A stretch of 32,431 nt of DNA, taken from Myxococcales bacterium (GTDB lineage: Bacteria; Myxococcota_A; Polyangia; Polyangiales; Polyangiaceae). The DNA lies in the NCBI GenBank assembly GCA_016212965.1, contig JACRDA010000395.1, positions 1 to 32,431 of the forward strand. The letters are read 5' to 3'. Positions 14,932 through 23,738 of the stretch are shown here, piece by piece; position 1 is the stretch's first letter, and each line of letters opens with the position of its first letter. The notes beneath the pieces are model-generated. The model saw only the letters and a program-made list of their open reading frames with translations, was not told where the DNA came from and ran no database searches. The position numbers and the translations under genes are program-made.

Positions 14932-17900
14932 GCTCGACGCGCGCCGACTCCTTCGACGCGCTCCTGCGCCAGGTGGCGCGGAGCCCCGCCGTGCCGGCGC
15001 CGTTCAGCGGCACGTCGCGCTACGCGCTCGAGGAGCGACTCGGCGAGGGGGCCTTCGGCATCGTGTACCGCGCCCTCGACAGGCAGCGCGGCGAGCGCGT
15101 CGCGTTGAAGCTCCTCCGCGACGGCGGGGCGGCGTCGCTCTACCGCTTCAAGCGCGAGTTCCGCGCCCTGTCCGATCTGTCCCACCCGAACGTCGTCCGG
15201 CTCTACGAGCTCGCCGCCGAGGGCACGTCGTGGTTCTTCACGATGGAGCTCGTCGCCGGCCAGCCCTTCGACCGCTGGGTCGGTCGCTCGGAGCAGCGGC
15301 TGCGCCGGGCGCTGCTCGGGCTCGTGCGCGGCCTCCTGGCGCTGCACGGCGCGGGCAAGCTGCACCGCGACCTCAAGCCGTCGAACGTGCTCGTCACGGC
15401 CGAGGGGCGCACGGTGATCCTCGACTTCGGGCTCGTGGGCGAGCTCGCCGCGGAGCGCTCCGTGATGCTCGCCGGCACGCCGCTCTACATGGCCCCGGAG
15501 GAGGGAGACGGGCGCAGCCTCGACCCCGCGAGCGACTGGTACGCCGTCGGTGTCATGCTCTTCGAGGCGCTCGCGGGCGCGCGGCCCTTCGAGGGCGAGG
15601 CCGTCGCCGTGCTGACGGACAAGCGCGCGCGCGAGGCGCCGGACGTCCGAGCCCTCGCGCCCGACGCGCCCGCGGATCTTGCCGCGCTCGCGCAGGCGCT
15701 GCTTCTCCGCGAGCCGCGCGCGCGCCCCGACGGGGCGGCGGTGCTCGCGCTTCTCGAGCGCGGCGCCTCGACGCCGAGCGCGCCGCCCGAGGGCGAGCCC
15801 TTCGTGGGGCGCGAGGCCGAGCTCGCGCGCTTCGCCTCCGAGCTCGAGGCGAGCTCCGCGGGCGGCGCGCGCATCGTGCTCGTCCACGGGCCCTCGGGCG
15901 TCGGTAAGTCCGCCCTCATGCGGCGCTTCGCCGAGCGTGCGCGCGGGCGCGGCGGCGCGCTCGTGCTCTCGGGCCGCTGCCACGCGAACGAGGCTCTGCG
16001 CTACAAGGCGCTCGACGCCGTGATCGACGAGCTCGTGCGGGTGCTCGCCGCGCGGCCCCTTGCCGAGGTGGCGGCGCTCCTGCCGCGCGACGCGGCAGCG
16101 CTCGCGCGCCTCTTTCCGGTGATGCGGCGCCTCGAGCCCGTGCGGCGCATGCCCGAGCGCGCGCTCGAGGCGGCGGGTGCGGACGCGCGCCGCCTCGGTG
16201 TCGCCGCCCTGCGCGAGCTCTTCCTGCGGCTCGGCGATCACGCTCCGGTCGTCCTCGTCATCGACGATCTGCAGTGGGGTGACGCGGACAGCGCCGCGCT
16301 CCTCGCCGAGCTCCTGCGTCCGCCGGACGCTCCGCGGCTCCTCTTGTGCGGCGCCTACCGCAGCGAGGAGGCCGAGAGCCCGCTCTGCGCCGCCCTGCGG
16401 GCCCTCTGCTCGACGGCGCTTGCGGCCGTTCCCTTCACCGAGGTCGCGCTTCCGGAGCTCGGTCGCGACGAGGCGCTTGCGCTCGCAGCCCAGCTGCTCG
16501 GCGCGGAGGGGCGTGATCCGGCCCGGGCGCTCGCGGTCGTGGCCGGTGCGCGCGGCCACCCGCTGTTCCTGCAGGAGCTCGCCCGGGAGGGGGCCGCGCC
16601 CGGGTCTTGCGCCCGCGGGCTCGAGGAGCTCCTCGGCCGGCGCGTGGCCGCGCTCGATCCGGCAGCGCGCGAGGTGCTCGAGGTGTGCGCCGTCGCCGGC
16701 GCGCCGCTCGACGCGGCGCTCGTGCGCGAGGCGGCGGGGCTCGGCGAGGGCATGCTCGCGGCGACGGCGACGCTGCGGGGCGAGCACCTCGTGCGGGTGC
16801 GCACGCGGGACGACCACGAGGCGCTCGAGGCCTACCACGACCGGGTGCGCGAAATCGTGGTGGCCGGTCTGCCGCCCGAGCGGCTCCTGGCGCTGCACAC
16901 CCGCCTCGCGGCGGTGCTCGAGCGCGACCCGGCGTGCCCACCCGAGCGCGTGGGGCGACACCTGCGCGAGGCGGGCGAGCTCGCGCGCGCGGCCGGTCAC
17001 TTCGAGGAGGCGGCCCGGCGCGCGGCCGAGGCGCTCGCGTTCGACCACGCCGCCGCGCTCTATCGCGAGACGCTGGCGCTGCGCGGGCGGGCCGGCCTCC
17101 CGGGCAAGGAGCGCGAGCTCAGGCGCCGGCTGGGAGACGCGTGCGTCGGGGCCGGACGGGCGACCGAGGCCGCGGACGCCTACCTGCTCGCGGCGCAGGC
17201 GTCCGCGGGGCTCCTCGCGGTCGATCTCCGGCGGCGCGCGGCCGAGGCGCTGCTCCTCGGCGGGCACCTCGATCGCGGCCGGGCCGTGCTCGGCGACGTG
17301 TTCGCTGCGCTCGGGATGCGCATGCCGAGCACGACCTGGCGCGCCGCCGGCACGCTCGTCGCCGACCGCGTGTGGCTCGCGTTGCGGCGCTCGCGCTACC
17401 AGGAGCGCGCCGCGTCCGCCCTGCCGGTCGAGGAGCTCCTGCGCCTCGACGCGCTCTGGACGGCGGGGCAAGGGCTGCTGCTCTACACACCGCTCGTCGC
17501 GGGCGCGTTGCTCGCCGAGCACGCCGTCCACGCGCTGCGTGCCGGTGAGATCTCGCGGGTGCTCCAGGCGACCTGCTCCGAGGCGCTCGTCGCCTGCATG
17601 CGCGGCCTCCCCGCCGCGGAGACGACCACCCGCGCGCTCGTGCGCGCCCGTGCGCTCGCAGCCCGGATGGGCACGAAGGATGCCGCCCTCCTCGTCGGCG
17701 TCGTCGAGACGATGACCGCGCTCATGCAGGGGCGACCGGCCCACGCGCTGGCGCACGCGGAGGCGATCCTGCGCGAGCGGCCGGAGGGCGGGTCGGGGCT
17801 CGACGTCGGTCGGGTCGAGTGTCTCAAGCACAACGCGCTCTTGCTCATGGGGCGTGCCGGCGACTCGGCGCGCGAGCTCCCGGTGCTCATCCAGGCGATG

Positions 17901-18587
17901 CAGGCGCGCGGCAACCTGCTCGGCTGGACGTGGCTCTCGCTCTACGCGTCGTGGGCGTCGACGGTCTGCGACGCGGGGACGACGGCGCAGGCGGAGCTCG
18001 CCCGCGTGGAGGACGCGTTCGCGCCCTGGAAGCTCCGCGGGGTCGAGCTCCAGGCGTGGTGGCGCCTCTATGCGCGCATCCACATCCTGCTCCACTTCGG
18101 CGACGGGCGCGCGGCGTACGCGGAGCTCGACCCGGTGTGGCACTCCTTCGAGCGGCGCTTCGTCCTCGAGGCGCAGCTGCACCGCATCGAGGCGCGCTGG
18201 CTCCGCGCGCGCACGGCGATCGCCTGCTCGCTCGCCGACCGCGGGCGCGCCCCCGCGCTCCACGCCGAGGCGCTCGACGCCGCGACGCGCATCGAGCGCG
18301 AGCGGACGGCGTGGGGCGATGCGCTCGCGACCGAGCTCCGCGCCGGGGTCGCGCTCGCCCGCGGCGCGGAGGGCGCGGCGGTGAAGCTGCTGGCCGCGGC
18401 CGCGCCCGCGCTCCTCGCGGCCGGCTTCGAAGTCGCCGCGGTCGCGGCGGCCTACGAGCGCGGCCGCCTCGTCGGCGGGGACGAGGGTCGGGCGCTGCGG
18501 GCTCGAGCCGAGCGCTGGCTCGCCGCGCAGGAGGTCGCGTCCCCGGTCCGCTACTGCGGCCTCTACCTGCCGGTGCGCGAGCGCTAG
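14928..18587 (+). CDS. Large Ser/Thr kinase with AAA ATPase and helical-repeat regions
   Basis: This 1219-residue cytoplasmic signalling protein has a complete N-terminal Hanks-type kinase domain (about 32-280). It shows a Gly loop LGEGAFG (38-44), ATP Lys61, catalytic HRDLKPSN with Asp148, DFG at 166-168 and MAPEE near 190. An AAA_16-like ATPase region follows, with VGRE before it, Walker A GPSGVGKS near 321-328 and Walker [13 protein letters not shown] near 440-451. The remaining 600 or so residues are Ala/Leu/Arg-rich helices resembling TPR/MalT-type repeats. No membrane helix is visible, so sensing is probably cytoplasmic or by partner binding. This kinase-STAND-like ATPase-repeat design is a myxobacterial expansion. 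It overlaps the sigma factor gene by four bases, and phosphorylation of that factor is the obvious candidate output. Confidence 0.92.
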   Translation: MSSTRADSFDALLRQVARSPAVPAPFSGTSRYALEERLGEGAFGIVYRALDRQRGERVALKLLRDGGAASLYRFKREFRALSDLSHPNVVRLYELAAEGTSWFFTMELVAGQPFDRWVGRSEQRLRRALLGLVRGLLALHGAGKLHRDLKPSNVLVTAEGRTVILDFGLVGELAAERSVMLAGTPLYMAPEEGDGRSLDPASDWYAVGVMLFEALAGARPFEGEAVAVLTDKRAREAPDVRALAPDAPADLAALAQALLLREPRARPDGAAVLALLERGASTPSAPPEGEPFVGREAELARFASELEASSAGGARIVLVHGPSGVGKSALMRRFAERARGRGGALVLSGRCHANEALRYKALDAVIDELVRVLAARPLAEVAALLPRDAAALARLFPVMRRLEPVRRMPERALEAAGADARRLGVAALRELFLRLGDHAPVVLVIDDLQWGDADSAALLAELLRPPDAPRLLLCGAYRSEEAESPLCAALRALCSTALAAVPFTEVALPELGRDEALALAAQLLGAEGRDPARALAVVAGARGHPLFLQELAREGAAPGSCARGLEELLGRRVAALDPAAREVLEVCAVAGAPLDAALVREAAGLGEGMLAATATLRGEHLVRVRTRDDHEALEAYHDRVREIVVAGLPPERLLALHTRLAAVLERDPACPPERVGRHLREAGELARAAGHFEEAARRAAEALAFDHAAALYRETLALRGRAGLPGKERELRRRLGDACVGAGRATEAADAYLLAAQASAGLLAVDLRRRAAEALLLGGHLDRGRAVLGDVFAALGMRMPSTTWRAAGTLVADRVWLALRRSRYQERAASALPVEELLRLDALWTAGQGLLLYTPLVAGALLAEHAVHALRAGEISRVLQATCSEALVACMRGLPAAETTTRALVRARALAARMGTKDAALLVGVVETMTALMQGRPAHALAHAEAILRERPEGGSGLDVGRVECLKHNALLLMGRAGDSARELPVLIQAMQARGNLLGWTWLSLYASWASTVCDAGTTAQAELARVEDAFAPWKLRGVELQAWWRLYARIHILLHFGDGRAAYAELDPVWHSFERRFVLEAQLHRIEARWLRARTAIACSLADRGRAPALHAEALDAATRIERERTAWGDALATELRAGVALARGAEGAAVKLLAAAAPALLAAGFEVAAVAAAYERGRLVGGDEGRALRARAERWLAAQEVASPVRYCGLYLPVRER

Positions 18588-18647
18588 GCCGAACGTCGCT
18601 CTCCGCGAGCATTGGCAAGCGCGGGCGTTCAGGTAGCCTCGATCGTC

Positions 18648-20105
18648 ATGACGACGAGATTCCTTGGGTGGCTTGCGGCGGTGGCGGTTCTCGCGGCGTG
18701 CGGCGACTCGTCGACGGCGTTCACCTCCGGCACGGGCGGGTCGACGAGCACGGGCGGCGGCGGCAGCGGCAACACGGGCGGCAGCAACACCGGCGGCAGC
18801 CACACCGGCGGCAGCCACACCGGCGGCAGCAATACCGGCGGCAGCGGCGGCGGGACGTGCGGCGACGGAGTGCTCGATCCGCCCGGCGAGGAGTGCGACG
18901 ACGGCGGCACCGTCGCAGGCGACGGCTGCGACGGCTCTTGTCAGCTCGAGCCGGTGGGCCAGACGTGCGGCGACACGCTCGACGCCGGGGAGAAGTGCGA
19001 CGACGGCAACCTCCTCAACGGCGACGGCTGCAACCCCACGTGCAACTTCCTCACGCAGGTCACCGAGCTCGCGGTCGGCGTGCCCGGGAGCATCCTCACC
19101 TCGGACGGCACCTACCTCTACCTCTGGGGCCAGGGCGGCAACTGCCAGATCCACCGGGCTGCCATCGCGCAGTGCGCGCCGGGCAGCTGCGCCTTCACGC
19201 CCTTCGTCGGCGTCGGCGGCTGCGCCGGCGCGCCCGCCGACGGTCCCGGCGCCACGGCGGTGCTCGGTCCGGGCGGCGGCGGCCTCGCCTTCGGGGCGGG
19301 CAAGCTCTTCTTCGGCGACGGTCACACGGTGCGCGCGGTCGACCTCGGGAGCGCGACGCTCGACGTGACGACCGTCGCGGGCGATCCGAACCGCTGCGGT
19401 CAGCTCGACGGCGTGGGGGGCGCCGCCGTGATGAGCGACGTGCGGGGGCTCGCCTACTACGGCGGACTGCTCTACTTCGTCGACGCCAACATGGCGACTC
19501 TGCGCTCGGTCGATCCTCAGTCGGGCCAGGTGACCCTGCTCGCCGGTCAGACGCCGAACGACAACGCCAACACCAACTACGACTGCGCCACGAACCTGTG
19601 CTGCGGCAACACCAACCCCGGCGCCCCGATGAACAGTCCGCGCTACATCGCCTCGGACAACTCGGGGAGCCTCTTCATCGTCGACACGAACGGCTCGGCG
19701 ATCCGGCGCTACGACATCGGCTCCACCACGCTCTCCACCATCGTGTCCGGCGTGGGGTACGTCGACGGGGTCGGCGCCGCCGTCCGCATGGACCGGCCGC
19801 GCGGCATCACGTCCGACGGCACCAGCCTCTACTTCGGCGAGCAGGACGAGAACACGGTCCGGCAGATCGTCGTGGGCACGGCGACGACGAGCACCTTCGT
19901 CGGCGTCCGGGGCTGCGCCGGTCCGGCCAACCTCGCCGGCATGAGTGGCGGGGACGGCTCGCAGAGCTGGACGGGCAACTGCAACGCCGGGGCCGTCGCC
20001 GGCAAGCCGCAGTTCGCGGTCGGCGCGATCAGCCTGTCCTTCGACTACGGCACCAAGGCGATCTACGCCGTCGCGACGGGCAACCGCTTGCTCCGCTTCG
20101 AGTGA
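18648..20105 (+). CDS. Lipoprotein with DUF4215 Cys repeats and a beta-propeller-like domain
   Basis: This 485-residue surface protein starts at the ATG giving [18 protein letters not shown], with lipobox LAAC. A Thr/Gly/Ser-rich linker (residues about 24-70) follows, encoded by 15-bp repeats. Two DUF4215-type Cys-rich modules come next, [16 protein letters not shown]... and [15 protein letters not shown]...GDGC, a layout common in myxobacterial surface proteins. The rest looks like an NHL/6-bladed beta-propeller, with recurring blades such as [31 protein letters not shown] and [15 protein letters not shown]. Such proteins probably bind ligands or partners outside the cell; no ligand is evident. 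An upstream TTG start at 18612 is rejected because it would precede the signal peptide with extra residues. Confidence 0.85.
   Translation: MTTRFLGWLAAVAVLAACGDSSTAFTSGTGGSTSTGGGGSGNTGGSNTGGSHTGGSHTGGSNTGGSGGGTCGDGVLDPPGEECDDGGTVAGDGCDGSCQLEPVGQTCGDTLDAGEKCDDGNLLNGDGCNPTCNFLTQVTELAVGVPGSILTSDGTYLYLWGQGGNCQIHRAAIAQCAPGSCAFTPFVGVGGCAGAPADGPGATAVLGPGGGGLAFGAGKLFFGDGHTVRAVDLGSATLDVTTVAGDPNRCGQLDGVGGAAVMSDVRGLAYYGGLLYFVDANMATLRSVDPQSGQVTLLAGQTPNDNANTNYDCATNLCCGNTNPGAPMNSPRYIASDNSGSLFIVDTNGSAIRRYDIGSTTLSTIVSGVGYVDGVGAAVRMDRPRGITSDGTSLYFGEQDENTVRQIVVGTATTSTFVGVRGCAGPANLAGMSGGDGSQSWTGNCNAGAVAGKPQFAVGAISLSFDYGTKAIYAVATGNRLLRFE
18771..18845 (+). repeat. Five tandem 15-bp repeats (linker minisatellite)
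   Basis: Five in-frame units of the form (A/C)AY-ACS-GGC-GGC-AGC encode [NH]-T-G-G-S. The units differ only at the first codon (AAC, CAC or AAT) and at one base of the Thr codon. They form the flexible linker between the lipid anchor and the Cys-rich repeats, so copy number changes would alter linker length without breaking the frame. Confidence 0.9.
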
Positions 20106-20118
20106 GGGGGCGTCGTTC

Positions 20119-21315
20119 GTGAGGACGCGCGCGGTGCAGCTAGGGCCCTCGCTCGCGCTCGGCGCCCTTCTGGCCCTCGCGCTCGCGGTGGCTCCGGGCT
20201 GCCGCAAGAGCGGGCCCGCGGTCAGCTGGCGCGCGCGCATCGGCGACGTCTTCGACGTCGTGGGCGCCGGCGACGGCCTGGTCCTGGCGCTCGGGGACGA
20301 GGTGCTCGTGGCGCTCCGCGACGGCAAGGAGCTTTGGACCGCGCCCGTCCCGAAGCACGAGGGCTGGGTGCTGCCCCTCGCGGCGCAGGGCTGCGCGCTC
20401 GTCGCGCTGCGCGAGCGCGGCGAGCTCACGTGCCGTGGCTTGGCCGACGGAGCCGAGAAGTGGAAGGCCTCGCTCGCGCGGATCGCCGAGCCGACGCCCG
20501 CGCCCGCCCCCGACGCGCCGCCGTCCCGGGAGGCCCCGGCCGCCGAGCCACCGGCCGCCTACGCTGCCGCGCTCGCAGCGAGCGGCGACGTCGTCCTCGT
20601 CCTTTCGGACGACCGCTGGGCCACGCTCGCCCCCGCGACCTGCGCTGCCGGGCAGCCGTGCCTCGTGGCCTCGCCGGCCGGCGCCGTGCGCTCGAGCTCG
20701 AGCTTCGACGTGCTCGCCCTCGGTGCCGACGGTTTGCGCATCCTGAATCGCCTCGAGAACCTGAGGCTCTACGACGCGCAGGGCAAGCGCCTGGTCACCA
20801 TCGACGGCAGCACCGTCTACTTCGCCGTCGCAGGTCGGGCGGGGGAGGTCCTCGCCGGCATCGACGACGCCATCGTGCGCATCGCCGTGGGCCGCTGCCA
20901 GGCCTCGGAGGAAGCCATCGCCGTCGGCTCCGCGCCGGGCTGCGTCGAGCGGCTCGCGACCGCCAAGGATCCTTACCTCGGCGTCGTCGTCGAGGGCGAC
21001 CTCGTGTTCGTCAGCGACCGCAGCCTGCGGCGCGCCGGGAGCAAGACGTGGACGGCGGCGGGCGTGGACGCCGTGGGGGTGCCGGTCCTGTGGGGCGACC
21101 TCGTGGTGACGGCCTGCTGGCGCGACACCGACGACCTCTTCGTGTCGCAGGCGGACCTCTGCGCCGTCTCGGCCGAGGACGGCCGCCTCCGCTGGCGCAG
21201 CAAGCCCGAGCTCGAGCGCAAGGGCCTGCTCGCGGACCCGGTGCTGCTCCTCGACGGCGACTGGCTCTACGCGCACTTCGAGGGCGAGCTCGTCGCCCTG
21301 CGGATGCCCCGCTGA
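20119..21315 (+). CDS. PQQ/WD-like beta-propeller lipoprotein
   Basis: This 398-residue exported protein starts at the GTG behind GAGGGGG (20104-20110). Its signal peptide ends in APGC (Cys28). The mature protein shows beta-propeller blade signatures of the PQQ-like (BamB-type) kind: DGKELWTAPV, DGAEKWKASL, and EDGRLRWRSKPEL near the end. Between them lies a Pro/Ala-rich insertion (about 125-148) and several Cys pairs. No catalytic residues are seen, so a scaffolding or binding role in the envelope is likely. The gene follows the previous lipoprotein gene by 13 bases and probably shares its transcript. Its last 49 bases overlap the convergent MYXO-CTERM gene. Confidence 0.78.
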   Translation: MRTRAVQLGPSLALGALLALALAVAPGCRKSGPAVSWRARIGDVFDVVGAGDGLVLALGDEVLVALRDGKELWTAPVPKHEGWVLPLAAQGCALVALRERGELTCRGLADGAEKWKASLARIAEPTPAPAPDAPPSREAPAAEPPAAYAAALAASGDVVLVLSDDRWATLAPATCAAGQPCLVASPAGAVRSSSSFDVLALGADGLRILNRLENLRLYDAQGKRLVTIDGSTVYFAVAGRAGEVLAGIDDAIVRIAVGRCQASEEAIAVGSAPGCVERLATAKDPYLGVVVEGDLVFVSDRSLRRAGSKTWTAAGVDAVGVPVLWGDLVVTACWRDTDDLFVSQADLCAVSAEDGRLRWRSKPELERKGLLADPVLLLDGDWLYAHFEGELVALRMPR

Positions 21316-22376
21316 CGACCGCGCCGCCCGACGGCGGCGGCGACCGCCGCGAGCCCGACGAGGAGCGCGCCCGTGCCGCGCTCGGTCGACACGAGCTGAC
21401 AGCCGCAGCCCTTCGGTGGGGGCGTGCTCTGGGGCGGCGCCGCGCTCGGGGCCGGGGCCGGCGCGGCGGACGCGTCGGTGCCGGCCGGAGCGCTCGTGCC
21501 CGCGGCGACCACAGGCGGCGGGGGCAGCGCGGCGAACGGCGGGGCCTTGTCGCTCGACGGCGGCAGCCCGTCGCAGCGCACCTCCACGTCGATGGGGCCC
21601 GCGGTGAGCGTCGGGCCCTCGCCGAGCGCGCGCGCGCGGAGCTCCACCTGGTGCCGGCCGGGCGCGACGCCCGGAAAGCCGTGGCTCCGCTCGGCCGGGC
21701 AGAGGGTGTAGATGCGATCGCGCCCGCGCCCGACCCAGCTCGCGCCGGGCGCCGGGCCGATGCCGATCGATTCGGTCGGCAGGTAGCGCGCGCCGTCGAC
21801 CCAGGTTTCCCAGTAGAGGACGTCGCGCCACGGCTCGGCGCTCGCATCGAGGGTCGCCTCGACGTCGACGTAGGCTCCCTCCTCGTCGATGGAGCACGAG
21901 CCCGAGGCCGTGCCGACGCGGAGCACGCGTCGCACCGCCGGGGCAGCTCGCAGGGTCCCGAGCGCGCCCGGCGCCGCCGCCGCCGCGCCGATGGCGAGGG
22001 CCACCTCGAACTGCTCGGGCCCGATGTAGCGGCACGGGTTCGGCAGCGACAGGGCGTAGCGCTCGCCGGCCTTCCACGGCGTGGCCGGCGTGATCGTGAA
22101 CGCGCTCTCCCCGCGCGGCGCCAGCGTCGCCGGGACCCTCGTACGCGCCGCGCCGTCGAGGCGCACGAGCTCGAGCGGGCTCTTGCCGACGTCGGCGCTC
22201 GGGTAGCGCCCGGTGTCGAGCACGAGCCCGGGCACGTTCTCGGGGAGCGAGCCGCCGTCCGGGACGAGGCCCGCCCGCCTGCAGGGCAGGGGCGAGCAGG
22301 CGTCGGCCGCGGGCGTGCTCGCGGCGACAGCGACGCCGACGAGCAGGCCGCACGCCAGGTGGTGCGCGGAGCTCAT
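21267..22376 (-). CDS. MYXO-CTERM surface protein of unknown function
   Basis: This 369-residue exported protein has an N-terminal signal peptide (hydrophobic to about residue 25, ending near PAADACS). Two beta-sandwich-like parts follow, with ERYALSLPNPCRYIGPEQ and WETWVDGARYLPTES. A Pro/Ala-rich stretch (about 275-320) leads to a MYXO-CTERM signal: GCGC at 323-326, a hydrophobic helix (ALLVGLAAVAAAV) and an Arg cluster. Such signals direct myxosortase processing and surface attachment in Myxococcota. The tail after the Arg cluster (about 16 residues, ending in SPSKCA) is longer than usual and is the part encoded across the overlap with the convergent gene. The function of the ectodomain is not recognised. 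Confidence 0.83.
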   Translation of the reverse strand: MSSAHHLACGLLVGVAVAASTPAADACSPLPCRRAGLVPDGGSLPENVPGLVLDTGRYPSADVGKSPLELVRLDGAARTRVPATLAPRGESAFTITPATPWKAGERYALSLPNPCRYIGPEQFEVALAIGAAAAAPGALGTLRAAPAVRRVLRVGTASGSCSIDEEGAYVDVEATLDASAEPWRDVLYWETWVDGARYLPTESIGIGPAPGASWVGRGRDRIYTLCPAERSHGFPGVAPGRHQVELRARALGEGPTLTAGPIDVEVRCDGLPPSSDKAPPFAALPPPPVVAAGTSAPAGTDASAAPAPAPSAAPPQSTPPPKGCGCQLVSTERGTGALLVGLAAVAAAVGRRGRQRGIRRATSSPSKCA

Positions 22377-22480
22377 GCCCGTCCGTAGCGCCGACTCGGG
22401 GCGGCGTCATGCCCGCGCCGCGCCGGGCAAGGTCGCGACGAAGTTGACGGTCGCGGCTGCGCGTACGCAGGATCGCGCCC

Positions 22481-23719
22481 ATGCACCTGCCCGGCCTCCT
22501 TCCGGCTTCGGCGCTCGCGCTCGCTGCGCTCGCCTCCTGCGGCAAGCCCCCGGCCGTCGAGCCCTCCCCGTCGTCGACCGGCGCCGCGAGCGCCGAGCCC
22601 GTGGCGCGCGGTTGCAGTCTGCGCTTCACCGACATCGAAGACGGGCGCTTCGAGGCGCGCCTTTTGTGTCGCGGCGCCGACCGCTGCCGCGTGCTTCTCA
22701 ACGCCTGCTTCGACAAGAGCTTCGAGACGCCCTTCGTCGACGGCGCGCTCGTCATCGGCGAGGACGCGAGCAACGTCGCACCGTGCCAGGTCGGCGTGTC
22801 GGGTGATCTGAAGTGCGTGGGCCTCGACGCGACCAAGCTCATCGACGTGCCCGAAGGCGCCGCGGCGCGCTTCCGGCTGTCGGTGCCCGAGTGCAACGCC
22901 GGCAACCAGACGCCCTACGCCAACCCCAAGATCGCGCGCGAGTGCGCGGCGCACGCCGACGACCCGCTCGAGCAGGGGGTCGTGTTCGCCGCGGACGCGC
23001 GCGGTCTCGTGCGCGAGTGGCGCGGTGCGCGCGTGGACGACCTCCAGGGGCTCAAGGCGCAGGCCGCGCGCGAGGCGGAGCGGCTCGCCAAGGAGGCCGA
23101 GGCGGAGGCCGAGGCGCGGCGCAAGAAGGCCCTCTCCGACTTCCGCGCCACGGTCGACGACTTCGTCGCGGCGCTGCGGCTCGGCGGATCATCGCTCGCC
23201 TACGACGGGGTGAACGTCGGCATGACGGCGAAGGACGTGGACGGCCGCTGCGCGGGGAGCACGAGTGCGCCCTTCGCGCCCCTCGTCGAGCGCTACTTCC
23301 CGCGGCGGCTCGCGGTCCTGTCGTTCCCCGCGGACGCCGCGTGCGCGGCTGGCGCGGGGCGCATCGCGACGGCGGGCGTCCTCGACGGCAAGATCTGGCG
23401 CCTCGAGATCGACGGGCCGAAGATCGTCGTGCCCGAGGGCGTGACGCTCGCGCCGGCCGACTGCTTCGAGGCCCTGAAGGTCGCGGCGACAAACGCCTTC
23501 GGGGCGCCTGCGTCCGAGAGCCCCGAGGCCGCCTCGCGCTGCTCGGGCGGGTCCGCGCACTGCATGTCCCTGCGCTGGCAGCCCGAGGACCGCGGCACGG
23601 TGGAGCTCGGCTGGGACGACGCGACGGGTCTCTTGTCGCTCGTGGTCACCGACCAGAAGCTCGAGCGCGACAAGGCGGCGCTCGAGGAGCGCGCGAGCCG
23701 ACTCGGCGGCAAGCGCTAG
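22481..23719 (+). CDS. Lipoprotein with central charged helix, unknown function
   Basis: This 412-residue protein has a lipoprotein signal (LALAALASC, lipobox LASC, Cys20). The N-terminal half is Cys-rich (CRGADRCRVLLNACF, PCQVGV, LKCVG), suggesting disulfides. Residues about 185-215 form a long charged helix, probably a coiled coil (REAERLAKEAEAEAEARRKK). The C-terminal half (about 220-400) holds paired cysteines and beta-strand patterns such as AYDGVNVGMTAKDVDGRC. It ends in another charged helix. No family is recognised. The ATG at 22481 has AGGA about eight bases upstream. It is divergent from the MYXO-CTERM gene (104 bases between starts) and convergent with the membrane glycosyltransferase-like gene. 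Confidence 0.78.
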   Translation: MHLPGLLPASALALAALASCGKPPAVEPSPSSTGAASAEPVARGCSLRFTDIEDGRFEARLLCRGADRCRVLLNACFDKSFETPFVDGALVIGEDASNVAPCQVGVSGDLKCVGLDATKLIDVPEGAAARFRLSVPECNAGNQTPYANPKIARECAAHADDPLEQGVVFAADARGLVREWRGARVDDLQGLKAQAAREAERLAKEAEAEAEARRKKALSDFRATVDDFVAALRLGGSSLAYDGVNVGMTAKDVDGRCAGSTSAPFAPLVERYFPRRLAVLSFPADAACAAGAGRIATAGVLDGKIWRLEIDGPKIVVPEGVTLAPADCFEALKVAATNAFGAPASESPEAASRCSGGSAHCMSLRWQPEDRGTVELGWDDATGLLSLVVTDQKLERDKAALEERASRLGGKR

Positions 23720-23738
23720 CCGGCGGCGGCCTCGACGC

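Noticed and set aside
14909..15907. Plus-strand frame of 332 codons overlapping the kinase start
   Set aside because: It is an out-of-frame Arg/Ala-rich shadow of the kinase domain; all catalytic motifs are in the other frame.
14580..20429. A 1949-codon open frame on the minus strand opposite the kinase and lipoprotein genes
   Set aside because: It runs antisense to well-supported genes with intact kinase, ATPase and DUF4215 motifs. Its translation is Arg/Ala/Glu-rich low complexity. Long antisense frames are expected where third positions are almost all G or C.
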